A stretch of DNA of 64,000 nt from Candidatus Kurthia intestinigallinarum. Lineage in GTDB: Bacteria > Bacillota > Bacilli > Bacillales_A > Planococcaceae. A model generated the notes under the pieces. The model was not told where the DNA came from, searched no databases, and was given only the letters and a program-made list of their open reading frames with translations. This document shows positions 1-9,106 of the stretch, piece by piece. A program made the translations under genes and the position numbers. The stretch lies in assembly GCF_003991225.1 (NCBI RefSeq), contig NZ_JTFC01000041.1:62001-126000 (forward strand), read 5' to 3'. Position 1 is the first letter of the stretch; each line of letters starts with the position of its first letter.

Positions 1-32
1 TTTTTTAAAATTGTAAATGCCATCTTTTTCAT
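1..32 (-). CDS. 5' end of an unidentified gene running off the left edge
   Basis: On the minus strand an ATG at 32 follows a perfect AGGAGG ribosome binding site (positions 45-50) at normal spacing. The frame reads MKKMAFTILK and stays open to the edge. The start is lysine-rich then hydrophobic, as in a signal peptide or a small membrane protein, but ten codons cannot identify it. The 270 bp to the next gene on the plus strand should hold divergent promoters; no clear consensus pair was seen there. Confidence 0.5.
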   Translation of the reverse strand, partial: MKKMAFTILK

Positions 33-304
33 GTATCTTGCGCCTCCTTTAGCCTTCTGTTACTACCAACATAGCATGCTGTTAATATGCTTTCTTCGGT
101 CATAGGAATGAAGGTTACAAAGTTCATTCAAAAGGCTGAAAGAGTGGAGCGGTGAGTGTACACTTGCACATTTCGTTGAAAAGAAATGCGAAAATTGTCA
201 TCGAAGTAAGTATGACGCTACTAGCTGTGGTACCATTAATAGAGGTAATGTTTATGTAGCTTGTCATGACATATAAAAGTTGCAGGCATTTGTGGAGGTA
301 GAAC

Positions 305-787
305 ATGGAGCTTGTTCATGAGTTAATTTCCCAATATGGGTATCTGATTGTTTTTGTTAATTTGATTTTAGGTCTTGTGGGCATCCCTGTGCCAGATGAA
401 ATACTGCTACTGGCGGTTGGCTATTTGACGAAGTTTGGATCACTTCATTATGGCTATGCACTGATTATTAGCTTTGCGGGCGCGTTTTCGGGAATGTTTA
501 TTAGTTTTGTTGTTGGCAAAAAGGCGGGGCAACCCCTTACAAGAAAGTTGTCAAAATGGCTTAGAGTAAAAGAAAAATCGAAAAAAAGAGTCAAGAAATT
601 TATGGCAAAATATGGTCATCTATCGATTTTAATTGGTTGCTTTATTCCAGGCTTCCGTCAAATTATTAGTTATTTTTGCGGCACATCGAATATGAAAATG
701 AGCGTTTATACAATGTATACGAGTATTGGTGCTTTTTCATGGTGCTTAGTTTTTATTACAGTGGGTCGTCTGATTGGTCACTTATGA
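305..787 (+). CDS. DedA/SNARE-associated family membrane protein
   Basis: A 160-residue integral membrane protein of the DedA (PF09335) family. Members are linked to lipid scrambling or flipping and membrane homeostasis. The family signature GIPVPDE is at residues 26-32, and the re-entrant loop motif F-I-P-G-F-R at 113-118 has the conserved arginine. Hydrophobic segments lie at about 10-40, 50-71, 105-125 and 135-157. It is shorter than the usual 190-220 residues but both signatures are present, so it may be a short variant. GGAGG precedes the ATG. It stands alone and ends at a strong hairpin terminator. Confidence 0.85.
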   Translation: MELVHELISQYGYLIVFVNLILGLVGIPVPDEILLLAVGYLTKFGSLHYGYALIISFAGAFSGMFISFVVGKKAGQPLTRKLSKWLRVKEKSKKRVKKFMAKYGHLSILIGCFIPGFRQIISYFCGTSNMKMSVYTMYTSIGAFSWCLVFITVGRLIGHL

Positions 788-831
788 GCTTCTGAGACTT
801 TATTGGCGCTAGTAGATTATCGGTTCGTAAC

Positions 832-872
832 AAAAAGAAGGCATCATGTGAGCACATGATGCCTTCTTTTTT
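832..872. terminator. Bidirectional rho-independent terminator
   Basis: A perfect 14-bp stem (GAAGGCATCATGTG and its complement) is flanked by an A-run on the left and a T-run on the right. It serves both the plus-strand dedA-like gene and the minus-strand acetyltransferase gene. Confidence 0.9.
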
Positions 873-888
873 ATGCCTATTTTTTCGC

Positions 889-1302
889 CTACGCATTCAT
901 TTTAGCAAAGGCAACTAGTTCGCCTTTATCACAAGATGTAAAGCCATTTTTTTCATAAAAATGACGTACATCTGGCGCTTCTTCTGTCAATAATACATGC
1001 TGGCGTACATGATTGTATTTTTCAAGCGTAAGCTGTAATAAATGCGTCGCGATGCCTTCGTTTTGATGGCTCGTTAACACTAAAATATCCTGAATGTAAA
1101 GAATTGTTAAGCCATCACCAATGACACGTACAAGGCCAATCAGTTTATCTTCTTGCCATGCTGAGAAGATGGCGAGTGATTGACGGCAAGCCTGCTGTAA
1201 TAAGTCAAGGTCGCATGTGTAAGCTGTCCAGCCAACATCGCTGTATAAGGCTTCTAGCTGGTTAACTGGAATATTTTTGTCTTCTTTTACTATAAAATTC
1301 AT
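889..1302 (-). CDS. GNAT family N-acetyltransferase
   Basis: A 137-residue single-domain GNAT acetyltransferase. The acetyl-CoA pyrophosphate-binding motif A reads HQNEGIATHLL (about residues 79-89), and the C-terminal strand/helix has the usual H-F-Y-E-K-N-G-F pattern. The acceptor substrate cannot be told from sequence. A good ribosome binding site (GAGGAGG on the minus strand) precedes the ATG. It has its own terminator and no functional neighbour. Confidence 0.85.
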   Translation of the reverse strand: MNFIVKEDKNIPVNQLEALYSDVGWTAYTCDLDLLQQACRQSLAIFSAWQEDKLIGLVRVIGDGLTILYIQDILVLTSHQNEGIATHLLQLTLEKYNHVRQHVLLTEEAPDVRHFYEKNGFTSCDKGELVAFAKMNA

Positions 1303-1417
1303 TGATTTTCCTCCTCTTTCATTATGCTGTAGAGGAGTTAGCGTAATTTCACCATCAGTAAGACCACCTTTTTTAAAGTTGTCCTTAGTTTAATTGGAAA
1401 ATTTAAACATGTCAATG

Positions 1418-2080
1418 CTAGTTAAACAACGCCGTTAGCATTGATGGCAAGGTCGCATAATCCGTTAGTACAGCGTCCGCTTCTATCGTTTTTTGCTGCG
1501 CGTCTGTTTTCAAAATGCCCTTCATACCTACCTGTTTTGCGGCCTGCACATCATTTAGCGGATGGTCGCCAATAAAAACACTTTCTAAAGGCGTGACATG
1601 TAGCTTTTCAAGCGCGCGTAAAAAAATGGCGGGATTCGGCTTTTTAATGCCTTGTGACTCTGATATGAGGATAACGTCAAAATAATGTGCAATACCGAGT
1701 GCCTGAATATTCGCTAGCTGAAAATCATGATAGCCGTTCGTAATAATACCGAGTGCGATTTGCTGTTGTGTGAGATGATACAGCATATCTTCAAGGTGAG
1801 GAAAGGCGATGCAGTGACGCGGAAAATTGGTTACATAATCTGCCAGTAACATCTGCCATGTAAGCGTAGAAGGGGGGAGTTCACTGAGAAGTTGCTGATA
1901 TACGCGGTCTTTCCATACATAGCCGTAGTTGTCGAGCTCGATAAAACGCGTGCAATAGCGCTCCTTTGAAACAGCCTTTAATGCATCGAAGCGGTCATAT
2001 TGGTCATCGATGAATGCTTTAAGAGAGGCCTCCCGGTTTAATAAAGTGCCATCTAAATCAAATAATACAGCTTTTAGCAT
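1418..2080 (-). CDS. HAD-superfamily hydrolase
   Basis: A 220-residue HAD phosphatase. Motif I is D8-L-D10-G-T, motif II is T-N at 114-115, motif III is the lysine in G-I-K-K-P near 147, and motif IV is GDHPLND with acidic residues at 172 and 177. The helical cap at about 15-90 is the C1 type of the YjjG/phosphoglycolate phosphatase group. Likely reactions are dephosphorylation of a nucleotide or sugar phosphate; the substrate is unknown. A terminator separates it from the pirin gene, so it is probably its own unit. Confidence 0.85.
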   Translation of the reverse strand: MLKAVLFDLDGTLLNREASLKAFIDDQYDRFDALKAVSKERYCTRFIELDNYGYVWKDRVYQQLLSELPPSTLTWQMLLADYVTNFPRHCIAFPHLEDMLYHLTQQQIALGIITNGYHDFQLANIQALGIAHYFDVILISESQGIKKPNPAIFLRALEKLHVTPLESVFIGDHPLNDVQAAKQVGMKGILKTDAQQKTIEADAVLTDYATLPSMLTALFN

Positions 2081-2118
2081 GAGCAGTCCTCCAACAGAAT
2101 TTTCGCCATTATAACATG

Positions 2119-2151
2119 AAAAAACCAGGAATTCGTGGATTCCTGGTTTTT
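2119..2151 (-). terminator. Rho-independent terminator after the pirin gene
   Basis: The stem AACCAGGAAT / ATTCCTGGTT is flanked by A and T runs. On the minus strand it lies just downstream of the pirin stop codon. Confidence 0.85.
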
Positions 2152-2156
2152 ATTTC

Positions 2157-2981
2157 TTAATACGGAGCGCCTTCTAAAAATGTACCATTACGATAGCTTG
2201 CGAAGGCTTCGTGTAATTCTTCTTTCGTATTCATAACGAATGGACCTTGTGCTTCAACAGGCTCTTTGATCGGTTCGCCACTGAAAATAACAAGTGTCAT
2301 ATCTTCTGCTGCATCAATTGAAATCGTTTCTGCATGGTCTACTGTATCAAATTGTACGGTATCAAAGGCTTTTAATGCTTCGCCGTTAATGTTGAAGGCA
2401 CCATCTAAGCCGTAAAGATACGTGTTAAAGCCTGCTTGTACAGGGAAGTCATAGTGTGCGCCTTTTTCAAGCTGTACTTCTGCAAAAACGAATGGTGTTA
2501 CTAATTCAAGTGGTGAAGTCGTACCATCTACGTCACCTGCAAATACTTTCACATGACCACCAGCGATGTCTTTTACAGGGACATCTGTGCTTGGTAAATC
2601 TTGATAATTTCCCGGTTGTTTTTTGTTTTCTGATGATAAATTAACCCATAATTGAAGGACACGTACTTCTTCGCCTACATCAGGATTTTCATTGTGAATA
2701 ATCCCACGACCAGCCGTCATGATTTGGAAGTCGCCTTCTGTTAAGCGACCGCCGCCACCTGTTTTACTATCAAAGTGAGTTAAGCTACCTTCTAACACAT
2801 ACGTTACCGTTTGCATCCCTTTATGTGGATGATCCGCACATGTGTTATGTGCGAATTTATCATCCGCTAAAATGATAAATGGGTCACTTTTCATTGGGTC
2901 TTGAAGTTGTAATACGTAGCGTAAATTGCGTCCGTCACCACGTTGTAATGGGATTGATTGAATTGTATGAATACCTAACAT
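2157..2981 (-). CDS. Pirin family protein (bicupin)
   Basis: A 274-residue two-cupin pirin. The N-terminal cupin keeps all four metal ligands: H51 and H53 in the H-P-H-K-G motif, and H96 and E98 in G-I-I-H-N-E. Bacterial pirins with this site bind Fe or Ni, and some act as quercetin dioxygenases or redox sensors; which applies here cannot be told. The C-terminal cupin lacks the ligand set, as is normal. The start is supported by GAGGAGG seven bases upstream on the minus strand. Monocistronic by terminator placement. Confidence 0.88.
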   Translation of the reverse strand: MLGIHTIQSIPLQRGDGRNLRYVLQLQDPMKSDPFIILADDKFAHNTCADHPHKGMQTVTYVLEGSLTHFDSKTGGGGRLTEGDFQIMTAGRGIIHNENPDVGEEVRVLQLWVNLSSENKKQPGNYQDLPSTDVPVKDIAGGHVKVFAGDVDGTTSPLELVTPFVFAEVQLEKGAHYDFPVQAGFNTYLYGLDGAFNINGEALKAFDTVQFDTVDHAETISIDAAEDMTLVIFSGEPIKEPVEAQGPFVMNTKEELHEAFASYRNGTFLEGAPY

Positions 2982-3157
2982 TTGAATTCCTCCTCTAGTT
3001 TCTCGGACAGATGTTTTATAAGCAACACCTGTTGTATATCTATACTATCGTCGCTTTTGTAAAGGGTATCAACAGACAGCTACCGGTGTTTGTTGTTTAG
3101 GCAACACATTTTAAAAGATGTTGTGGAAAAATGGTATAATGAATTGGAGGTGAGGAT

Positions 3158-3775
3158 ATGCAATCAAAAACAGGAATTCACTATACATATGAGAAACGAG
3201 GCGCAAAGACACTTTGTGTGATGCTTTCAGGAACAAATTATACATACGACAAGCCATTAATGTATTACGGTTCTATGCTAATGAAAGAGAAAAACATCGA
3301 TACCGTGCAGGTGCATTATGAGTATGATGACGCTTTTTTTACACAAGCTACAGCGACGATAACTGAGCGAATTACCGCAGATGTATCCTCTGTTATTGAT
3401 GAGGTACTTGAAGCGGGGCAGTATGAGCGCATTTTATTTTACGGGAAATCGCTTGGTACGCTACCGCTAAGTTATGCATATGTGACAGCACAGTGGGATG
3501 TCGAAGTCGCTTTTATTATTTTAACGCCATTACTACAATTTGAAGGATTTACAGAGGGCTTACTTGCGAGCGACAAGCCCATGTTTGTGGTCATTGGAAC
3601 GGAGGATGGGCATTACCGTGCGGATCATGTGAAGCGGTTAGCGCAAAAGGCGACGCTTTTAGAAATACCCGGGGCGAATCATTCGCTAGAACAGCGAGAG
3701 CCAAATGTCGACGTAGCGCTACAACATCTGCTCGACATTCAACAGAGGATTCAACAATTTATGAAGGAATGGTAA
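3158..3775 (+). CDS. Small alpha/beta hydrolase
   Basis: A 205-residue alpha/beta-hydrolase fold protein without signal peptide. The nucleophile elbow is G-K-S98-L-G, the acid is probably in G-T-E-D-G-H near 150, and the base is in A-N-H-S near 174. It resembles small cytosolic hydrolases of unknown substrate. GGAGGTGAGG precedes the ATG. The stop codon lies three bases before the next gene, so the two are co-transcribed. Confidence 0.75.
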   Translation: MQSKTGIHYTYEKRGAKTLCVMLSGTNYTYDKPLMYYGSMLMKEKNIDTVQVHYEYDDAFFTQATATITERITADVSSVIDEVLEAGQYERILFYGKSLGTLPLSYAYVTAQWDVEVAFIILTPLLQFEGFTEGLLASDKPMFVVIGTEDGHYRADHVKRLAQKATLLEIPGANHSLEQREPNVDVALQHLLDIQQRIQQFMKEW

Positions 3776-3778
3776 GGA

Positions 3779-4597
3779 ATGCTCGATAAGGTTTTAAACT
3801 TTGCGAACGCGGATGAGCGCGTGCGTATGGTAGCGATGAATGGCTCGCGGACGAATGATAACGCGCCAAAGGATGCATTTCAGGATTATGATATTGCTTT
3901 TTTAGTGACGGATATGGCGAGTTTTTTAGCAGATGCGCAGTGGATCGATATTTTTGGTAAGCGCCTGATAATGCAAACGCCTGAAAATATGACGCTATTT
4001 CCTCCAGAGCTAGGTGGGCGCTTTAGCTATTTAATGCTTTTTGAAAATGGCGAGCGCCTTGATTTGATGCTCATTCCAATAGAGGAAAAACAGGCGTATT
4101 GTCACGAGGATAGCTTGACGCAGATTTTGCTGGATAAGGATGAAGAAATATCTTTAACAGCGCCTAGTGACCGCGACTACTGGGTGAAACAGCCGAGTGC
4201 GCTTGAGTTTGGAGATTGCTGCAATGAATTTTGGTGGCTGACGACCTATGTCGCAAAGGGCGAAGCGCGCGGTGAAGCGTTGTATGCGCTCGATCATCTA
4301 GCGAGCTGTCGTGAGATGCTTCGACTCATGATGACATGGCATGTTGGCATCGATACGAATTTTTCGTGCAGTGTTGGAAAAAATGAAAAATATTTGGCGC
4401 GCTATGTATCAAAGGAATGGTGGTCACGCCTCATAGCAACGTATAAGGACCCGCTTCATACGAAGGAAGCGCTTGAGATAATGATGACATTCTTTGAGGA
4501 AGTTGCTGCGCAGGTGGCGGAAAAATTAGCCTTTTCTTATGACGCACAGGAATTTTCTACGGTGCGATGTTATGTGATGGATGTTTTGAAAAGATAA
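3779..4597 (+). CDS. Aminoglycoside 6-adenylyltransferase (ANT(6)/AadE) family protein
   Basis: A 272-residue nucleotidyltransferase of the streptomycin adenylyltransferase family. The catalytic pattern is visible: N-G-S-R at 21-24, D36-Y-D38 for the metal pair, and a third carboxylate at D95 in R-L-D-L-M. The length is close to the family norm. The chromosomal setting with no mobile element suggests an intrinsic homologue, and drug resistance is not shown. It follows the hydrolase gene at three bases and is probably translated together with it. Confidence 0.8.
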   Translation: MLDKVLNFANADERVRMVAMNGSRTNDNAPKDAFQDYDIAFLVTDMASFLADAQWIDIFGKRLIMQTPENMTLFPPELGGRFSYLMLFENGERLDLMLIPIEEKQAYCHEDSLTQILLDKDEEISLTAPSDRDYWVKQPSALEFGDCCNEFWWLTTYVAKGEARGEALYALDHLASCREMLRLMMTWHVGIDTNFSCSVGKNEKYLARYVSKEWWSRLIATYKDPLHTKEALEIMMTFFEEVAAQVAEKLAFSYDAQEFSTVRCYVMDVLKR

Positions 4598-4875
4598 TGA
4601 TGTTCGTAAAACGTTATATCGTCAATGGGACGTTTTTTATATTCATTTAATATGCATGTTATGTAACTAGTTACACGCGGGTTTTTTGCTGACAAAATTC
4701 GACTTCATTCTTCATTTTTACGCTATTTTGAACTATTAAGACGTAGTAAAAAGGGATTTTTATGCTATATATTTCAGAATAATATATGTGTAACATTGTA
4801 TATATATAATTTATATATGATAAATATGTATTTAAGCGTATATGTGTTATAAATGAATGAATAAGGAGTTACAGC

Positions 4876-6150
4876 ATGAAAGCAGAAAAACTATTTTTGA
4901 TTCTGGGCATTCTTGGCTACGGCTTATTTATTGTATTATTCAATGGGCTTAGCATTACAAGCTTGACGATGCGTTTTGCATCAACACAGCCCGTGGAGAA
5001 TTATGAGCTTTTCTTTTTTGGTATTAAAACCATTTTTATTTTTATTGTGCCGTTGATTTTAACAATCATTGCGATAAAGGGCTATAAAAAAGTAGATACA
5101 GAAGGTTTATCTAAAAAATGGGGAGTTTATTTTACAATCTCTGGCTTCTTAGGAAATCTATTTACGATGATTGCGGGCATTATCGTTCTTATGAAACAAG
5201 GAAATCAACCCGTATTAGCAGGTGTAGACGCTATGGAATCTATCAGTGAACAGCCAGAACCCGTGGAGCAAGCACATGAAAAAACAGAGGATACGACAGA
5301 AAAAACAGGTGTGACGTATAATCTTTTAGGCTTTCCGCATTTTGAAGGCGATGCAACAAAGTTTAGCGCACATCTACCAAAAGAGCTCTATCATGCGACC
5401 GATTTAATGCAAGCACAGGCCTGCGTTGAACAACTACAGCAAGCGCTTGATTCAGGTGAGCTATCAAAGGATATTTTTACTGCGCGTCAGTTAGCGGATA
5501 TCCAACAAGGAAAATTGAAAATTCACGAATTAGTGTGGCATCATCATGAGGTCTCAGGAAAAATGGAGCTCGTTAGTTCCGCTTTTCATACAGTTCCACA
5601 TGTCGGTGGACGTATTATATGGGGACATAAAGAACAGCCTGTTGAGCCGCAGTATTCTGATGAAACCGTGTCCTTTATTGATTCAAATGACGAAGTACCA
5701 ATTGCGTCAGTTAGAGAGATTGAGCAGGACTTAGTTGTTCATTTACCAGAAATGTTTAAAGTAGTATTTTCAAAACATCATGGTTCCAATCTTTCTCTTT
5801 ATCGCTTCCAGGTAAATGGCTATGAACGTGTATTTGGTAATTTTTTATCAGTCAAGGGAAATGAAAGCATCATGCTCTTTATGTATAGACTGGCAGGACC
5901 TCGTATCCTTCCGGCAGGGATTGTACCATTTGCGATTGACCCATTTGGTAATTTAATATGTTTCTGTTACACTTCAGAGGAGGATATACATCCACAGATT
6001 GTCTTTTGGCGACACGAGGAAGCAGTGCCAGAAGAGCATTTATTAGAAGACTTTGATAATGATCTAGAGGCAGTGGAATTATTTATGAGACGTAATAATT
6101 TATCATTTGTCGCAAAAGATTTTGATACGTTTATCAGTTTATTATATTAA
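4876..6150 (+). CDS. Membrane-anchored SUKH (SMI1/KNR4) domain protein
   Basis: A 424-residue protein. Three hydrophobic segments lie at about 6-28, 42-65 and 86-110. A charged linker rich in E and Q follows (about 118-145), then an unassigned region (about 150-270). A C-terminal SUKH-like fold starts near 275: I-E-Q-D-L then P-E-M-F-K, then a strand-rich part with P-F-A-I-D-P-F-G-N-L and a final helix D-F-D-T-F-I. SUKH proteins are often immunity proteins of polymorphic toxin systems, but no toxin gene is adjacent. Ribosome binding site AAGGAG. A strong terminator follows. Confidence 0.6.
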   Translation: MKAEKLFLILGILGYGLFIVLFNGLSITSLTMRFASTQPVENYELFFFGIKTIFIFIVPLILTIIAIKGYKKVDTEGLSKKWGVYFTISGFLGNLFTMIAGIIVLMKQGNQPVLAGVDAMESISEQPEPVEQAHEKTEDTTEKTGVTYNLLGFPHFEGDATKFSAHLPKELYHATDLMQAQACVEQLQQALDSGELSKDIFTARQLADIQQGKLKIHELVWHHHEVSGKMELVSSAFHTVPHVGGRIIWGHKEQPVEPQYSDETVSFIDSNDEVPIASVREIEQDLVVHLPEMFKVVFSKHHGSNLSLYRFQVNGYERVFGNFLSVKGNESIMLFMYRLAGPRILPAGIVPFAIDPFGNLICFCYTSEEDIHPQIVFWRHEEAVPEEHLLEDFDNDLEAVELFMRRNNLSFVAKDFDTFISLLY

Positions 6151-6151
6151 T

Positions 6152-6190
6152 AAAAACGAGCAACCATCACAAAATGGTTGCTCGTTTTTT
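6152..6190 (+). terminator. Rho-independent terminator
   Basis: A perfect stem (ACGAGCAACCA with its complement, loop tcacaaaa) followed by six Ts closes the SUKH gene. Confidence 0.9.
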
Positions 6191-6249
6191 ATTGGAATAA
6201 ACTATTGTTTCATTGTAAAATAATGGAGAAAAGAATGGGAGGCGACAAA

Positions 6250-6954
6250 ATGATTCCGTTAGTATATGATGTGCTCAATCGCTGGGCAAAAGATGATGAT
6301 TTTTTTAGTGGACTTGTAAAACGCTATGAACCAGAAACGATGGCTGACCTTGGTTGTGGGACAGGCCGGTTGACTTTACGCTTTGCAGAAGATTCGAAAG
6401 TGACTGGCATTGATCCAAACGAGGAGGCATTGGCTGTTGCACAAACAAAGCCACATGCAGAAAACGTCACATGGCGTGTGGGCGATAGTACGACGCTTGA
6501 AACAGCGGCATATGATTTGGTCGTAATGACAGCTAATGTATCGCAAGTATTTTTAACGGATGAAGCCTGGCAGCAGGTCGTAGAAGATGCATATCGTTCA
6601 CTGAAGCCAGGTGGTCGCTTCGTATTTGATACGCGAAATCCTACTGTGCGTATATGGGAGCAGTGGATGCGTGATAGCTCACCAGATATCGCGCATGTAA
6701 ATGACAAAACATATGAGGTTCATACAACATATGGCGGCTACAAAAATGAGATCTTTTCATTTAATGAAGCGGTATTTGATGGAGAGCAGGAAATTGAATC
6801 CGTTGATTTACACTTGCGGTTTCGTCCAATTGATGTGTGGCAAGCATCACTAGAGGAAGTAGGTTTTCATGTAGAAGTGTACGGTGATTTCACTTGGCGT
6901 ACCGCAGATAGCCATTCAGAAAATGTTGTCTTTATTGCACAAAAAACGTTATAG
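6250..6954 (+). CDS. Class I SAM-dependent methyltransferase
   Basis: A 234-residue methyltransferase. Motif I is DLGCGTG at 33-39, the acidic end of strand 2 is in G-I-D-P-N-E, and a post-motif sequence L-K-P-G-G-R-F-V-F-D is clear. An earlier in-frame ATG at 6178 would start inside the preceding terminator. The ATG at 6250 has GGGAGGCG at the right distance and was chosen. It resembles ubiquinone/biotin-type Methyltransf_25/11 enzymes; the substrate is unknown. Confidence 0.85.
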   Translation: MIPLVYDVLNRWAKDDDFFSGLVKRYEPETMADLGCGTGRLTLRFAEDSKVTGIDPNEEALAVAQTKPHAENVTWRVGDSTTLETAAYDLVVMTANVSQVFLTDEAWQQVVEDAYRSLKPGGRFVFDTRNPTVRIWEQWMRDSSPDIAHVNDKTYEVHTTYGGYKNEIFSFNEAVFDGEQEIESVDLHLRFRPIDVWQASLEEVGFHVEVYGDFTWRTADSHSENVVFIAQKTL

Positions 6955-6957
6955 CGT

Positions 6958-6986
6958 AAAAGGATTCCGTTTTGGAGTCCTTTTTT
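6958..6986 (+). terminator. Rho-independent terminator
   Basis: AAAAGGA-TTC hairpin with loop and TTTTTT directly after the methyltransferase stop codon. Confidence 0.75.
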
Positions 6987-7928
6987 GTTTCCATTAAAGT
7001 GACTGCTAACAATTTGAATCGAGTGATTGCGAATGGCCGATCACCCCAAGGAGCGTGTTTTAGCTACGACATATTTTTAAATAAGTGCAAGGCATAAGTG
7101 AAATGACCTGTATTTGTGTTAGTCATTTGCTTTTAAGAATTAGTATCGCAAATCATTATTATATATTTGGCGATAGTTACAATTATTTTGTCTGAAGAGC
7201 TAGTAAAAAGCATCCTTTACGGCGTCTCTAGCGGGTGTTTTTTGCCCGTTTTTACGCTTTTAAGGGGCTTTTTCACACGAAGGATATGGCGATTAGCGGA
7301 CGAAATTGTCTGATTGTCGTTTTTTCAATAAATTTTATTATGCGAGCGAATTTTGCTTTTTGAAGTGAAAAAAAGGGGCTGCTTTTTGCTCGAAATGGCC
7401 CCTTAGAGCCGCTGTTTTAGCATAAAAACCCCTTTTTCGGGAATCAAAAATAGTTATTATTTGCTTGCGTGTCGCGAAATGACTGTTTTTGTTGACGGAT
7501 TATGCAAAATCATTAATAAAAGCTGCTCGTTTCATCAGACAATAGTTGTGCGTTGGCACTTATTTTTGAATATGTTGTATTCAAAACCCGCTTCTTGAGA
7601 GAATGAGCGATTTCTAATCATTCATTTGCTGCTATGTAATTTTGTCATACCAATAATGCTGAAAATTTTTAGAAAACGGATAGGCTGTCGCTTGACGAGT
7701 GAAATGGACTGAAATACTGCTTAAACGCATTAGAATTTGTTTTAAACGATGAAGTTGTTTGGGAATAGTGCTTTTTTTATTTAATAGAAATCGCAAATCG
7801 ACTAATTAAAAATGTCTAAAAAATGACGGTAAAAATAGACAACTAACATGACATGACATTTGTCACTATAGGAAAACGCTTTCAGAAAATATCATGGAGT
7901 TATCTAGAGAATATGAGGAGTTACTGAA
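6987..7928. other. Gene-free region upstream of degV
   Basis: More than 900 bp without a plausible coding frame on either strand. It contains a CGGG/CCCG hairpin with a T-tract (7232-7253), a 7-bp AAGGGGC/GCCCCTT inverted repeat (7373-7404), and scattered GGGGCT-CTTTTT patches. A weak cre-like site is at 7870-7884. I recognise no known RNA family or mobile element here. Confidence 0.5.
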
Positions 7929-8774
7929 ATGAAAATTGCTTGGATTACAGATACAGCTGCCTTCTTGAGCGCACAATTTATTAAAGATCACGCCATTCAC
8001 GTCTTGCCACTGAACGTTGTTTTTGAAGAGGGCGCCTTGCGTGAAACCATTGATATGACGGAGCAGCAGTTTTATGAGAAATTACGTACAGCAGCAAAGC
8101 ATCCGAAAACATCACAGCCGAGCTTTGGAGAACATGTGGCATTATACGAACAATTAAAGGCGGAGGGCTACGATTGTGCGATTGCGGTTCACACATCAGC
8201 GAAGCAATCAGGTACTTTTGCGAGCGCGACGATGGCTGCTGAGCAGGCTGGATTTAAAACATATCCAATCAATGCAAAAATTGGCTCGTACCCAATGCAG
8301 CGTATGCTTGAGTATGGTATAGAGCTTGCGGCAGCAGGTAAATCCCCTGAGGCCATTGTGTCATTGATTGAGGAAATGGTGACTCGCTCGGAGCTCGCGT
8401 TTATTCCAGCGAGCTTAGAAAATTTGCATAAGAGTGGTCGTGTGTCAGGGACAGCGATGTTTTTAAGCAATTTATTAAATATGAAATTAGTTATTGCGTA
8501 TGATGATGAGGGTGTATGCAATGTTATCCATAAAGTACGTGCGACAAAGCGTGCGAAAAAAGCCGTTATGGAAAAATTAGATGCGGCGATTGCGAAGTCA
8601 GATGTAAAAGACGTAGCGATTATTCATTGCAACAATGATGAAGAAGTAACGAAATGGCAAAGTGAGCTTGAAGCGAGCTATCCAGCCATTCATTTTATGA
8701 AAACACCATTATCAGCAGCAGTAGGTGTTCATGCAGGCGAAGGTACGATTGGTCTTGCGTGGGTACGAGAATAG
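7929..8774 (+). CDS. DegV family fatty-acid-binding protein
   Basis: A 281-residue DegV/EDD-fold protein. These bind long-chain acyl groups, and paralogues serve as FakB subunits presenting fatty acids to the kinase FakA. The N-terminal strand I-A-W-I-T-D-T and the H-T-S-A-K-Q-S-G-T-F segment (near 90-100) are typical. The C-terminal G-V-H-A-G-E-G-T-I-G motif is complete. GAGGAG precedes the ATG. Single gene ended by a terminator. Confidence 0.88.
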   Translation: MKIAWITDTAAFLSAQFIKDHAIHVLPLNVVFEEGALRETIDMTEQQFYEKLRTAAKHPKTSQPSFGEHVALYEQLKAEGYDCAIAVHTSAKQSGTFASATMAAEQAGFKTYPINAKIGSYPMQRMLEYGIELAAAGKSPEAIVSLIEEMVTRSELAFIPASLENLHKSGRVSGTAMFLSNLLNMKLVIAYDDEGVCNVIHKVRATKRAKKAVMEKLDAAIAKSDVKDVAIIHCNNDEEVTKWQSELEASYPAIHFMKTPLSAAVGVHAGEGTIGLAWVRE

Positions 8775-8780
8775 CGTTGT

Positions 8781-8815
8781 AAAACACTTTTGCTTAATAG
8801 GCAAAGGTGTTTTTT
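8781..8815 (+). terminator. Rho-independent terminator after degV
   Basis: AACACTTTTGC hairpin with its near-complement and a run of Ts. The 260 bp from here to the next feature hold nothing I can identify. Confidence 0.8.
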
Positions 8816-9074
8816 AATTCATTAAACTGAAAGGAACGAAATGGGGATGCAAAATCACCTACTAGACGGTCGTTAACTGAACGTATCATTCTACAAATGT
8901 AATTTAGTTAATATGTAATTTTGTTTATATGTTTACAAAAAATAACTCAGTCAAATTATTCGAAATCGATTGCATAATAGTGGGAACTTAATAATTCCAT
9001 TTTAAGTGCTCTGTAGTAGTCTTATTTTAGGATACTTTAATGAGGTAAATGATAATCAATGAAATCGACTAGAA

Positions 9075-9106
9075 TAAAAAAACGGCTCACAGGGAGCCGT
9101 TCTTTT
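9075..9106 (-). terminator. Terminator of the cbiMNQO-lipoprotein unit
   Basis: AACGGCTC / GAGCCGTT stem with flanking A and T tracts, immediately downstream of the minus-strand lipoprotein gene. No other terminator is seen back to cbiM. Confidence 0.8.

Noticed and set aside
124-306. Minus-strand 60-codon frame over the dedA-like promoter region
   Set aside because: No ribosome binding site, unusual composition, and it covers the region needed for divergent promoters.
3779-4597. Acquired streptomycin resistance gene
   Set aside because: The product has the family fold, but there is no transposon, integron or composition break, so it is better read as an intrinsic homologue.
9045-9066. TGATAATCAATGAAA as a Fur box
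   Set aside because: Only one half matches the 7-1-7 consensus and no start codon follows in a sensible position.
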